Source: Chelonobacter sp006228105 (lineage in GTDB: Bacteria; Pseudomonadota; Gammaproteobacteria; Enterobacterales; Pasteurellaceae). From it: 52,866 nucleotides of DNA. A model generated the notes under the pieces. The model was not told the DNA's origin, made no database searches, and saw nothing but the letters and a program-made list of their open reading frames with translations. Location of the stretch: NCBI RefSeq assembly GCF_006228105.1, contig NZ_VDHH01000095.1. The stretch is one strand, 5' to 3'. The position numbers and the translations under genes are program-made. Numbering within the stretch: the stretch's first letter is position 1; each line of letters starts with the position of its first letter. Positions 1 to 7,957 of this stretch are shown here, in pieces.

Positions 1-78
1 TTGTTCCTTGCCCAACGCCAGCGATTGCGCTTCGGCAAGCGCTTGTTGGAATTTGGTAGTAAATTTTTCGATATTCAT
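1..78 (-). CDS. clpB: ClpB disaggregase, N-terminal fragment (gene runs off the window)
   Basis: The first 26 codons of a minus-strand gene, beginning MNIEKFTTKFQQALAEAQSL, match the conserved start of the ClpB N domain; the rest lies beyond the left edge. ClpB is the cytoplasmic AAA+ protein disaggregase that works with DnaK. A strong ribosome site (GGAGGA) sits 7 bases before the ATG. A heat-shock promoter upstream supports the call. An apparent plus-strand reading frame over the same bases is a shadow. Confidence 0.88.
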   Translation of the reverse strand, partial: MNIEKFTTKFQQALAEAQSLALGKEQ

Positions 79-140
79 AAAAAAATCCTCCTGAATCATA
101 TCTTGTCTGACGCTAACCATAACGTCTATTCACGAGGATT

Positions 141-168
141 AAATGAGGGTCGTTTTTCAAAAGTCAAG
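141..168 (-). promoter_or_regulatory. Sigma-32 (heat-shock) promoter of clpB
   Basis: On the minus strand CTTGAC is followed after 13 bases by CCCTCATTT. This agrees with the sigma-32 consensus (CTTGAA, 13-14 bases, CCCCATNT) and lies about 60 bases upstream of the clpB start. The gene for sigma-32 itself, rpoH, is the upstream neighbour. Confidence 0.75.
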
Positions 169-220
169 GAAATTTTAAAAATAAATTTGCATTTGAAACC
201 GTTTGTTGCTTTTCTAGCCA

Positions 221-250
221 AAAAGAAAACCCATCACAGTGGATGGGTTT
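221..250 (-). terminator. Rho-independent terminator of rpoH
   Basis: A nine-base stem (AAACCCATC / GATGGGTTT, positions 227-250) is followed on the minus strand by a T-rich tract. It lies 26 bases after the rpoH stop codon and separates it from the clpB promoter. Confidence 0.85.
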
Positions 251-275
251 CTAGCAGTTAAGTTATAGGCGGAAA

Positions 276-1118
276 TTAAAACGCTACCGCACTTTTCAAT
301 TTTTTCAAGGCGTTATTTTCCAACTGACGCACACGTTCGGCTGAAATATTATATTTTGCTGCCAGATCCTGCAAAGTGGCTTTATCATCGTCCAACCAAC
401 GGGAACGGATAATATCCAAACTGCGCTCATCCAAACCGGATAAAGCCTCGTTTAATTGCTCGTTTGCCTGATTTTCATAGTTTTCGGCTTCCAATTCTAT
501 GGCAAAATCAGAACTTTTGTCTTCTAAATATAGCGCCGGGCTGTAGCTCTCTTCTGCATCGTCAGTCGGCAAATCGAACGCCATATCTTGTCCGGTCATG
601 CGTGATTCCATCTCTTTCACGTCATCAACCGACACACCCAACTCATCAGCAACCATCGCCACTTCATTTTCATTGAACCAACCAAAACGTTGTTTGGTTT
701 TACGCAGGTTAAAGAATAGCTTACGCTGTGCTTTAGTGGTTGCCACTTTAACAATCCGCCAATTGCGCAGTACATATTCGTGAATCTCGGCTTTAACCCA
801 GTGCACCGCAAAAGACACCAAACGGACACCCACTTCCGGATTGAAGCGACGCACCGCTTTCATCAAGCCGATATTGCCTTCTTGAATCAGATCTGCCTGT
901 GGCAAGCCATAACCGGAATAACCACGTGCAACATGGATCACAAAACGCAAGTGCGACAAAATCAACGCTTTAGCTGCGTCCAAATCCTGTTGGTAATACA
1001 AACGTTCCGCCAATTCCTTCTCTTCCTCAGCGGTCAGCATCGGGTATTGATTGGCGGCACGGATATAACCTTCCAAGCTGCCTTGAGGAACCAACATCAT
1101 TTGCATTTCTTTAGTCAT
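276..1118 (-). CDS. rpoH: RNA polymerase sigma-32 (heat-shock sigma factor)
   Basis: A 280-residue sigma-70-family factor of usual RpoH length. Region 2 includes QADLIQEG at residues 74-81, and the diagnostic RpoH box QRKLFFNLR is at residues 131-139. A region 4.2 helix-turn-helix occupies roughly residues 250-276. It directs RNA polymerase to heat-shock promoters, including the candidate promoter of clpB next to it. In enterobacteria translation of rpoH is controlled by mRNA structure over the start region and by DnaK/FtsH turnover; this window cannot show whether that holds here. It appears to be monocistronic, with its own terminator. Confidence 0.97.
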   Translation of the reverse strand: MTKEMQMMLVPQGSLEGYIRAANQYPMLTAEEEKELAERLYYQQDLDAAKALILSHLRFVIHVARGYSGYGLPQADLIQEGNIGLMKAVRRFNPEVGVRLVSFAVHWVKAEIHEYVLRNWRIVKVATTKAQRKLFFNLRKTKQRFGWFNENEVAMVADELGVSVDDVKEMESRMTGQDMAFDLPTDDAEESYSPALYLEDKSSDFAIELEAENYENQANEQLNEALSGLDERSLDIIRSRWLDDDKATLQDLAAKYNISAERVRQLENNALKKLKSAVAF

Positions 1119-1271
1119 CGTCTTCCTTCTTTATCTTAATTAAATCGGCGAGTGCTACTTATACCACAAATTCGAACGAGTTCAAAATTTGATACGCCCC
1201 TTCTATGAGGCTTGGAAGAACACTCTGTCACAGCTAGTTAGACTTAACTTTCTTTGAATAGTTCAACTTTT

Positions 1272-1964
1272 TTATGGATTCTGCGCGTCACTATTTTCAA
1301 CAATATGGTAAGCAATCGGTGCTTGTACAATGCCGTCTGCCAAACCTGAAACCAATTTTTTGCTGCTGGCTTCGCGGCTGTCGATCAATAAACGATTGCC
1401 TTCACTGTGCAAAAATTTGCTGATTTCTGCTTCGTTATAGTCACTGCATTGCTGATAAGTGTCGGCAAAAACTTGGTTGTACATCATGGATTCTTTTTTC
1501 AAATTGTCAATATCATCCGGACGCAACAGACCTTCTGAACCGGTCAGGCTAGAGGCGTGCAGCAAAAACTTACCGTTCGGCAATGACAACCGCTCTTTTG
1601 CCGCGCAGAATATCAACGTGGCAGAAGAACCAACCATCGACAGATTGACTGTAGTCACTGGGATTTTCGAGCTTTTCACTGCCCAATAGGCAATTTGTCC
1701 GCTGTCCATATCGCCGCCATCACTGTTGAGGTACAAGTAGATTTTTTTCAATCGCGGATAATTGATATTCAGATCATCCAGCGCATACACCAGCTCGGAA
1801 ATCAAGTGCGGTTCAACCGCTGCGGTGTAAAAAATTTTAGCCGTTTCCGCTTGATCGTTTTCAAGATAGTCAGCCGGAATTTTTTTGATTTCTGCTTGAG
1901 CAGTGGCGCAAATCACTAGCCCGGAAACAAGAGCAAGTGCGGTTTTGATGAGCGTTTTTGTCAT
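1272..1964 (-). CDS. Exported ClpP-like serine protease, function unknown
   Basis: A 230-residue protein with a typical signal peptide (positive start, hydrophobic core, cleavage expected after ATAQA at residue 24). The mature part has a ClpP/crotonase-like fold pattern: YLNSDGG at 78-84, GSSAT at 112-116, LPNGKFLLH ending at His136, and IDSRE with Asp195. Aligned by eye to ClpP, Ser114, His136 and Asp195 fall at the catalytic triad positions, with a short deletion between Ser and His. ClpP proper is cytoplasmic and works with an AAA+ partner, so an exported version must act differently. The ATG at 1964 is preferred over a TTG five codons upstream because it gives a cleaner signal peptide and has GAGA upstream. 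Confidence 0.75.
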   Translation of the reverse strand: MTKTLIKTALALVSGLVICATAQAEIKKIPADYLENDQAETAKIFYTAAVEPHLISELVYALDDLNINYPRLKKIYLYLNSDGGDMDSGQIAYWAVKSSKIPVTTVNLSMVGSSATLIFCAAKERLSLPNGKFLLHASSLTGSEGLLRPDDIDNLKKESMMYNQVFADTYQQCSDYNEAEISKFLHSEGNRLLIDSREASSKKLVSGLADGIVQAPIAYHIVENSDAQNP

Positions 1965-2069
1965 TGAAATATCTCGCAAAGGTGAAAATGCCGCTCATTA
2001 TTCACTAAGCGGCTAAAAATAAGAACTTGAATTACGTAGTTTTAATCTGTTTTGCTTAGCCGAGTCCCG

Positions 2070-2810
2070 CTATAAATCAGCAAATTCGACAATTTTCGCC
2101 CAACCACGACTTTCCAGAAAATCCAGTAAGACTCGTGGACTTTGGTTTAATATCCGTTCACTCGGAAAATCGACAGCTTCGAGTAACGCCAAACTTTTCT
2201 CAAAATTGCCCAAATATCCGGCATAGTGCGAATCCGAACCGATGCTGACCCAGCCACCGGCATCACGCACTGCGGTGGCAATGGTCAGGCAGTTGTCATA
2301 ACTGCCGACACGCGAATGCAAAAACGAAGAGTTGTTGATCTCCAATGCCACATGATATTTCGCTGCTGCTTGTGCCACCGCCACCGCATCAATCGGAAAT
2401 TTCGGATTGCCGGGGTGGGTGATAATATCCACCTTTCTGCTCTTGATACAGTTGATCAGCGCCTCGGTATGTGCTTCACGGCTTGTCGGCTGAATCGACG
2501 GCGGGTGAAAGCCTGCCAACACCAAATCTAGCGAACGACGCATGCGATCATTGCAATCCGTTTCGCCGTCAACATTTAGAATATTGGCTTCGATGCCGCG
2601 TAAAATACCGACGCCATCAATAAAACGTGGCAAAATCGCTAAGTTAGAAAAATGCCATTCGTGCGGTGCGTCGCCCAGTGCCGGACCATGATCGGTATTG
2701 GCAAACAAGCGAATACCACGCTGTTTGGCGACCGTAACATATTCATATAGCGTACTGTAAGCGTGGCTGCTGGCAATGGTATGTGTATGCAGATCAACCG
2801 GATAACTCAT
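2070..2810 (-). CDS. PHP-domain phosphatase, YcdX family
   Basis: A 246-residue PHP-family metal-dependent phosphatase. Metal-binding motifs are visible: DLHTHT near the start, NTDHGP around residue 40, an ITHPGNP motif and GSDSHYAG near the C-terminus. E. coli YcdX has the same length and a trinuclear zinc site; its physiological substrate is not settled. The ATG at 2810 is chosen over upstream TTG/ATG codons because GAGGA sits 4 bases before it and the protein then starts MSYPVDLHTHT as in homologues. The next gene upstream, trpS, ends 20 bases away, so co-transcription with trpS is possible. Confidence 0.85.
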   Translation of the reverse strand: MSYPVDLHTHTIASSHAYSTLYEYVTVAKQRGIRLFANTDHGPALGDAPHEWHFSNLAILPRFIDGVGILRGIEANILNVDGETDCNDRMRRSLDLVLAGFHPPSIQPTSREAHTEALINCIKSRKVDIITHPGNPKFPIDAVAVAQAAAKYHVALEINNSSFLHSRVGSYDNCLTIATAVRDAGGWVSIGSDSHYAGYLGNFEKSLALLEAVDFPSERILNQSPRVLLDFLESRGWAKIVEFADL

Positions 2811-2830
2811 ATTGTCCTCAATCATCAAAC

Positions 2831-3838
2831 TTAAGGTTTTGTGACAAAGCCGACCGCTCGATAAACTTTGTCTAAGGTTTCGGCAGCACGGGCTTGTGCT
2901 TTTTCAGCCCCATCACGAATAATCTGATTTAACAGAGCTTCATTATTGCGGAAATGGTGGAACCGTTGCTGTAACTCGATCAACATCGCCGATACTTCAT
3001 CGGCAACCGCACTTTTCAGGTGTCCATACATTTTGCCGTCAAATTCCGCTTCCAACTCGGCAATGGTTTTGCCGCTGACACCGGATAAAATATCCAATAA
3101 ATTCGAGACCCCGGCTTTATTTTGCAGATCGTAACGCACCATCGGCGGCTCGTCGGAATCGGTGACCGCTCTTTTGATTTTTTTCGCCACCGCTTTCGGA
3201 TCTTCCAACAAACCGATCACGTTGTTGCGGTTATCATCAGATTTCGACATTTTCTTAGTCGGCTCTAACAGCGACATCACCCGCGCCCCGGCTTTAGGAA
3301 TAAAGACTTCCGGCACGGTAAACGGATTGTCATACAACGCATTAAAACGCTGGGCAATATCACGCGTGATTTCCAAATGTTGACGTTGATCATCCCCCAC
3401 CGGCACTTGATTAGCTTGGTACAACAAAATATCCGCCGCCATTAATACCGGATAGGTGAATAAACCGACATTGACGTTTTCTTCATAGCGTGCCGATTTA
3501 TCTTTAAACTGGGTCATACGGCTCATTTCGCCAAAATAGGAGTAGCAATTCAACACCCACGCCAGCTGGGTATGCTGCGGCACATGCGATTGCACAAAAA
3601 TGGTGCTTTTTTCCGGGTCGATTCCCGCCGCCAGATAAATCGCCAACGTATCCAAAGTGGCATTACGCAAGGCTTGTGGATCTTGGCGCACCGTAATGGC
3701 ATGCAAATCGACGATACAAAACAAGCAATCAAACTCATCCTGCATCTTCGCCCATTGGCGCAACGCCCCCAAATAATTACCGATTGTCAATTCACCCGAC
3801 GGCTGCACACCGCTGAATACCACAGGTTTTTTACTCAT
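2831..3838 (-). CDS. trpS: Tryptophanyl-tRNA synthetase
   Basis: A 335-residue class Ic aminoacyl-tRNA synthetase that charges tRNA-Trp with tryptophan in the cytoplasm. The HIGH-type signature appears as PSGELTIGN (residues 13-21) and the KMSKS loop is at residues 196-200. Length is normal for the bacterial enzyme. It is the last gene of the conserved rpe-gph-trpS cluster, also found in enterobacteria, with 48 bases separating it from gph. Confidence 0.97.
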   Translation of the reverse strand: MSKKPVVFSGVQPSGELTIGNYLGALRQWAKMQDEFDCLFCIVDLHAITVRQDPQALRNATLDTLAIYLAAGIDPEKSTIFVQSHVPQHTQLAWVLNCYSYFGEMSRMTQFKDKSARYEENVNVGLFTYPVLMAADILLYQANQVPVGDDQRQHLEITRDIAQRFNALYDNPFTVPEVFIPKAGARVMSLLEPTKKMSKSDDNRNNVIGLLEDPKAVAKKIKRAVTDSDEPPMVRYDLQNKAGVSNLLDILSGVSGKTIAELEAEFDGKMYGHLKSAVADEVSAMLIELQQRFHHFRNNEALLNQIIRDGAEKAQARAAETLDKVYRAVGFVTKP

Positions 3839-3886
3839 TTTTTTCCCTTATTTATTTCTGTTTCTATCACTAATTTGTCGCTAAAG

Positions 3887-4549
3887 TTAATTAATCACCG
3901 TCAAAATATCGGCAAAATCATCAAACACCCAATCCGGATTTGCCTCGCTGATCGGAATGTTGTAATTATAACCGTAAGTCAGCCCGATGACTGGGCAACC
4001 TGCCTTATGTGCTGCCAAAATATCATTTTTCGAATCGCCGACAAACAACAACTGTTTCGGATAAATCCCAAATTTACCACATAGATAATATAGCGGCGCA
4101 GGGTGCGGTTTAATCGCCGGCAGCGATTGCCCGCCCAACAGCTCGGAAAACAGGTGATCGATACCGAATGCCGCCAACACCGGCTGTACATGTTTGCTTG
4201 GTTTATTGGTAACCACCGCCAACGTATAACCCTGTGTTTTCAAGGTTTCCAGCGTCGCTTTCACATTCGGGAACAGGCGGCTTTTATTGCAGATATTTTC
4301 GCCGTAATAAAAGCCAAAACGTCTTTTCAACTGCTTAATCGCTTCAGGATCCAGCGTTGCCCCGCTCCACTCAAGCGCACGGGCAAGCAGCACATCGGCG
4401 CCATTGCCGATCCACGTCAACACCAGCGCTTCTGGTGCCTGCGGCAACCCAACCTCTGCAAAGGCTTGGTTAATCGACAACGCCAAATCCGGCAAACTGT
4501 CGACCAAGGTACCGTCCAGATCGAAACCGATCACTTTAAATTGACTCAT
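3887..4549 (-). CDS. gph: Phosphoglycolate phosphatase
   Basis: A 220-residue HAD-superfamily phosphatase. Motif I is FDLDGTLVDS with the nucleophile Asp10 and acid/base Asp12; motif III/IV is GDSKNDILAAHKAG. It hydrolyses 2-phosphoglycolate formed during DNA repair. Its position between rpe and trpS, 9 bases after rpe with an AAGGAAAG ribosome site, is the conserved arrangement and supports the specific name among HAD phosphatases. Confidence 0.92.
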   Translation of the reverse strand: MSQFKVIGFDLDGTLVDSLPDLALSINQAFAEVGLPQAPEALVLTWIGNGADVLLARALEWSGATLDPEAIKQLKRRFGFYYGENICNKSRLFPNVKATLETLKTQGYTLAVVTNKPSKHVQPVLAAFGIDHLFSELLGGQSLPAIKPHPAPLYYLCGKFGIYPKQLLFVGDSKNDILAAHKAGCPVIGLTYGYNYNIPISEANPDWVFDDFADILTVIN

Positions 4550-4558
4550 ACGCTTTCC

Positions 4559-5242
4559 TTATACGACATCTGAAGTAAGGTTCGCCAATTGTTGCCGCAT
4601 AGCGTTGATCACTTCAGCATAATCCGATTGATCAAAAATGGCCGAACCCGCCACAAACATATCTGCCCCTGCGGCGGCAATTTCAGCGATATTATTCACT
4701 TTTACGCCACCATCCACTTCCAAACGAATATCAAAACCGCTGGCATCAATCCGTGACCGCACTTGGCGCAATTTGTCCAACGTCGCCGGAATAAATGACT
4801 GCCCACCAAACCCCGGATTGACCGACATCAGCAGAATCACATCAATTTTATCCATCACATAATCCAGATAAGATAACGGTGTCGCCGGATTAAACACCAA
4901 ACCCGCTTTACAGCCGCAACTGCGAATCAACTGCAAAGTGCGGTCAATATGCTCACTGGCTTCCGGGTGGAAAGTAATATAATCTGCCCCGGCTTTAGCG
5001 AAATCCGGAATAATCCGATCGACCGGCTTCACCATCAAATGCACATCAATCGGTGCGGTAATGCCGTAATCGCGCAACGCCTTGCACACCGCCGGCCCAA
5101 AGGTCAAATTCGGCACATAATGGTTGTCCATCACATCAAAATGAATCACATCGGCACCGGCGTCCAACACCGTTTTGACATCGTCGCCCAAACGCGCCAA
5201 ATCGGCAGAGAGAATCGAAGGAGCAATTAAATAGGGTTGCAT
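4559..5242 (-). CDS. rpe: Ribulose-phosphate 3-epimerase
   Basis: A 227-residue TIM-barrel enzyme interconverting ribulose 5-phosphate and xylulose 5-phosphate in the pentose phosphate pathway. Family motifs include IHFDVMDNHYVPN, MSVNPGFGGQSF and RLEVDGGV, which hold the metal and phosphate ligands. It is the first gene of rpe-gph-trpS. Two uptake signal sequences lie inside it, which is common for core genes in this family. It starts with ATG after a GGTG ribosome site. Confidence 0.97.
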   Translation of the reverse strand: MQPYLIAPSILSADLARLGDDVKTVLDAGADVIHFDVMDNHYVPNLTFGPAVCKALRDYGITAPIDVHLMVKPVDRIIPDFAKAGADYITFHPEASEHIDRTLQLIRSCGCKAGLVFNPATPLSYLDYVMDKIDVILLMSVNPGFGGQSFIPATLDKLRQVRSRIDASGFDIRLEVDGGVKVNNIAEIAAAGADMFVAGSAIFDQSDYAEVINAMRQQLANLTSDVV

Positions 5243-5364
5243 AAATCACCTTTTGTCGTTTAAAAGCCATAAAAGAGCGGTAAGAGGGGGTAGTTTACTA
5301 CTTAATCGGGAGGGAGTGAAATAAATTGGCTATTGATGGATATTAAGCTTTTGCCTAATCAAAA

Positions 5365-5380
5365 TGTTAGCCAGATCAAA
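5365..5380 (+). promoter_or_regulatory. Candidate CRP site of the first sugar operon
   Basis: TGTTA-N6-TCAAA flanked by AAA and TTT matches 8 of 10 core positions of the CRP consensus TGTGA-N6-TCACA. Its centre is about 60 bases before the start of transcription predicted from the promoter at 5398-5426, the usual class I activating position. Confidence 0.5.
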
Positions 5381-5395
5381 TTTTAGACACTTAAT

Positions 5396-5412
5396 GGTTT
5401 ACACGTGTAACC
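5396..5412. promoter_or_regulatory. Palindromic LacI-family operator
   Basis: GGTTTACACGTGTAACC contains a 12-base perfect palindrome TTACACGTGTAA with a central CG step, typical of LacI/GalR-family operators. It overlaps the -35 box, so binding would block RNA polymerase. The LacI-family gene at 9855 is the obvious candidate ligand. A single exact half-site, GTGTAAACC, recurs at 10906-10914 before araC. Confidence 0.65.
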
Positions 5413-5426
5413 TTGGCTGTTATAAC
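5398..5426 (+). promoter_or_regulatory. Sigma-70 promoter of the first sugar operon
   Basis: TTTACA and TATAAC are separated by 17 bases. The -35 element lies inside the operator palindrome. The predicted leader to the start codon at 5505 is about 70 bases. Confidence 0.6.
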
Positions 5427-5504
5427 CATACTTGTACTTAGATTACTTGATGCCGTTTAAAGTACACAGGGATTTCCATTTAATAATGATATTGGAGAAA
5501 TGTG

Positions 5505-6389
5505 ATGAAAAAAATTTTCAAACAACTGATGTATGGTAGTGCAATTGCGGTAGCCTGCAGTAGCGCTTGGGCAGCAGATCTTATTGGAGCATCGCTATTA
5601 ACTCAGCAACATCCGTTTTATATTGAACTAGCTGACGCAATGAAACTAGAAGCAAAAGAAAAAGGTGTTAATTTAGAGCTTTCTATTGCAAATCAAGATT
5701 TGGGTAAGCAGCTTGCCGATGTCGAAGATTTTATTGTTAAAGGCGCTAAAGCTATTATTATTTCGCCAGTTGACAGTCAAGGGGTTTTACCGGCAATTAA
5801 AAAAGCGCAAAACGCCGGAATTAAAGTTATTACTGTAGATGTTCCTGCCAAAGGCGTAGAGGTGACTTCTTATATTGGTACTGATAACTATATTGGTGGT
5901 GTAAAAGCCGGTGAATTAATGGCAAAAGAGTTAGGTAATAAAGGCAACATTGCTATTATTGATTATCCAACTGTCCAATCTGTTGTTTTGCGGATCGATG
6001 GATTTAAAAAAGCACTAACCGATTATCCGGAAGTAAAAATTGTTGCTCAGCAAACAGGTATTACACGTGCTGAAGCTTTAGCGGCAGCACAAAATATGTT
6101 ACAGGCGAATCCAGATATCCAAGGTATCTTTGGTTTCGGTGATGATGCCGCATTAGCTGCTGCAGTTGCAGTGAAATCAGCCGGATTACAACAACAGGTT
6201 AAAGTTATCGGTTTTGACGGCATGAAAGAAGCTAGAGATGCCGTTGATTCAGACCCAGTAATGGTTGGTGTTATCCGTCAATATCCTGACAAAATGGGAA
6301 AAGAAGCCGTGGATACTGCAGTGAAAGTATTAGCCGGAGAAAATGTTCCATTAGAGCAGCCAATTGAACCCGGTGTTTATACCAAATAA
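5505..6389 (+). CDS. Sugar ABC transporter, periplasmic binding protein (RbsB-like)
   Basis: A 294-residue periplasmic binding protein of the ribose/galactose type (Peripla_BP_4 fold). It has a signal peptide ending SSAWA, and the two-lobe pattern is visible: GASLLTQQHPFYIE at the start, ITVDVP and YIGTDN mid-protein, FGFGDDAALAA and VIGFDG in the second lobe. It captures a sugar for the importer encoded by the next two genes. The ATG at 5505 is preferred over the GTG just before it because GGAG is 7 bases upstream. The sugar is unknown: ribose-type similarity is family-level, and the linked kinase suggests a ketose or related hexose. Confidence 0.85.
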   Translation: MKKIFKQLMYGSAIAVACSSAWAADLIGASLLTQQHPFYIELADAMKLEAKEKGVNLELSIANQDLGKQLADVEDFIVKGAKAIIISPVDSQGVLPAIKKAQNAGIKVITVDVPAKGVEVTSYIGTDNYIGGVKAGELMAKELGNKGNIAIIDYPTVQSVVLRIDGFKKALTDYPEVKIVAQQTGITRAEALAAAQNMLQANPDIQGIFGFGDDAALAAAVAVKSAGLQQQVKVIGFDGMKEARDAVDSDPVMVGVIRQYPDKMGKEAVDTAVKVLAGENVPLEQPIEPGVYTK

Positions 6390-6396
6390 CACTCTC

Positions 6397-6427
6397 AAAA
6401 TAGCGGAATAGTATCTTCCGCTATTTT
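6397..6427 (+). terminator. Hairpin between binding-protein and ATPase genes (attenuator)
   Basis: A perfect 12-base stem (AAAATAGCGGAA / TTCCGCTATTTT) with a 7-base loop lies just after the binding-protein stop codon. The last T residues belong to the stem, so it resembles a partial terminator. It would let the binding protein be made in excess over the ATPase and permease. Confidence 0.7.
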
Positions 6428-6445
6428 CCTAATTGGAGGGTAAAC

Positions 6446-7957
6446 ATGGTACAGAAAAACAATGTTATTTTGACATTAAATGGGATCAATAAATCATTTG
6501 GTGCCGTCAAGGCATTAAAAGATATGCGTTTAATGATCATGCGTGGGCGAGTTCATACTTTATTAGGAGAAAATGGAGCGGGTAAATCAACATTAATGAA
6601 GATATTAACCGGCGTATATTCAGCAGACTCAGGCGAAATGTTGCTAAACGGAGAAAAATATAGTCCGTCCTCCCCCCAAGACGCAGTGGCTGCCGGTTTA
6701 TCTATCGTTTTCCAAGAGCTTAGTTTGGTCAATAATTTAACCGTCGCACAAAATATTTATGCCAATCATGAGCCTTCTCGCTTTGGATTTATTAATGATC
6801 GTAAAATTGAGGAACAAGCCACAACCTTGATTCGTTCTCTAGGTTTACCAATTAATGCTGCCACAAAAGTGGGCGATCTTTCCATTGCTCAGAGGCAATT
6901 GGTTGAAATCACTAAAGGCCTTAGCCGTAATGCCGACATTATCATTCTTGATGAACCGACCTCCTCATTATCCGATTCTGAAGCTGAAATTTTATTTTCT
7001 ATCATTGAAAAATTGACTACTGACGGCAAAGCAATTATCTATATTTCTCATCGCATGGAAGAAATTATGCGATTGTCGGATGACATTACCATAATGCGTG
7101 ACGGAGAATATATTCAGACGCTAGCAAAAACAGAAACAACAATCGATCAATTAATCGCCCTAATGGTAGGAAGACGGATGGATCAAATTTACCCACCCAA
7201 ATTAGCAGTGAAATTTATACCAACAAATGAAAATATTTTAGAAGTTAGCCATTTAAATGTTGCCGGTAAAGTTAATGACGTCAATTTTCAGGTAAAAGCC
7301 GGCGAAATTCTGGGATTCTTTGGTTTAGTGGGGGCTGGAAGATCTGATGTGATGAAAGCATTATTTGGAATGTTACCCCATTCTGGAGAAATTAAACTGC
7401 ACAATAAATCAATACCAATTAAAAATGCCAGTATTGCCATTAACCATGGAATTGGTTTTGTTACTGAAAACAGAAAAGAAGAGGGATTAGTCCTACTCGC
7501 CTCATTGCGTCATAACATCACCATGGCTGCACTACCGCACTTTACCGCCATAGGCGGCTTGATGAATACGTCTAAAGAGAAAGAACAAACAGATAAAGCG
7601 ATTGAACAGCTGGCTATTCGAGCTTATTCTGGGGAAATTGCTGCCAATACTTTATCTGGTGGCAATCAACAAAAAGTGGTTCTAGCAAAATGGCTAGCAA
7701 CCAAACCCAAAATTCTAATTTTAGATGAACCTACTCGTGGTGTTGATGTTGGTGCTAAATTTGAGATATACAGCATTATTCGTGAACTAGCTGCCAATGG
7801 TACAGCGATACTACTAGTTTCTTCCGAACTACCGGAGCTTTTAGGACTATCAGATCGCATCATTGTAATGGCAGGAAAAAGCATACAGGCTACAGCCAAC
7901 ACAACAGAACTTAATCCGCAACGAATTATGGCGGCAGCAACGGGGCAATTATCATGA
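6446..7957 (+). CDS. Sugar ABC transporter ATPase with two ATP-binding halves (RbsA-like)
   Basis: A 503-residue duplicated ATPase of the CUT2 (ribose/xylose) type. The first half has an intact Walker A GENGAGKST, a variant signature LSIAQRQLVEI and Walker B IIILDEPTSSL. The second half has a degenerate Walker A GLVGAGRS but an intact signature LSGGNQQK and ILILDEPTRG. This asymmetry is normal in the family. Its stop overlaps the permease start by four bases (ATGA), implying coupled translation. It energises uptake from the cytoplasmic face. Confidence 0.93.
   Translation: MVQKNNVILTLNGINKSFGAVKALKDMRLMIMRGRVHTLLGENGAGKSTLMKILTGVYSADSGEMLLNGEKYSPSSPQDAVAAGLSIVFQELSLVNNLTVAQNIYANHEPSRFGFINDRKIEEQATTLIRSLGLPINAATKVGDLSIAQRQLVEITKGLSRNADIIILDEPTSSLSDSEAEILFSIIEKLTTDGKAIIYISHRMEEIMRLSDDITIMRDGEYIQTLAKTETTIDQLIALMVGRRMDQIYPPKLAVKFIPTNENILEVSHLNVAGKVNDVNFQVKAGEILGFFGLVGAGRSDVMKALFGMLPHSGEIKLHNKSIPIKNASIAINHGIGFVTENRKEEGLVLLASLRHNITMAALPHFTAIGGLMNTSKEKEQTDKAIEQLAIRAYSGEIAANTLSGGNQQKVVLAKWLATKPKILILDEPTRGVDVGAKFEIYSIIRELAANGTAILLVSSELPELLGLSDRIIVMAGKSIQATANTTELNPQRIMAAATGQLS

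Noticed and set aside
1..261. 86-codon plus-strand reading frame at the left edge
   Set aside because: It runs antisense over the clpB start, its heat-shock promoter and the rpoH terminator; it has no family resemblance or ribosome site.
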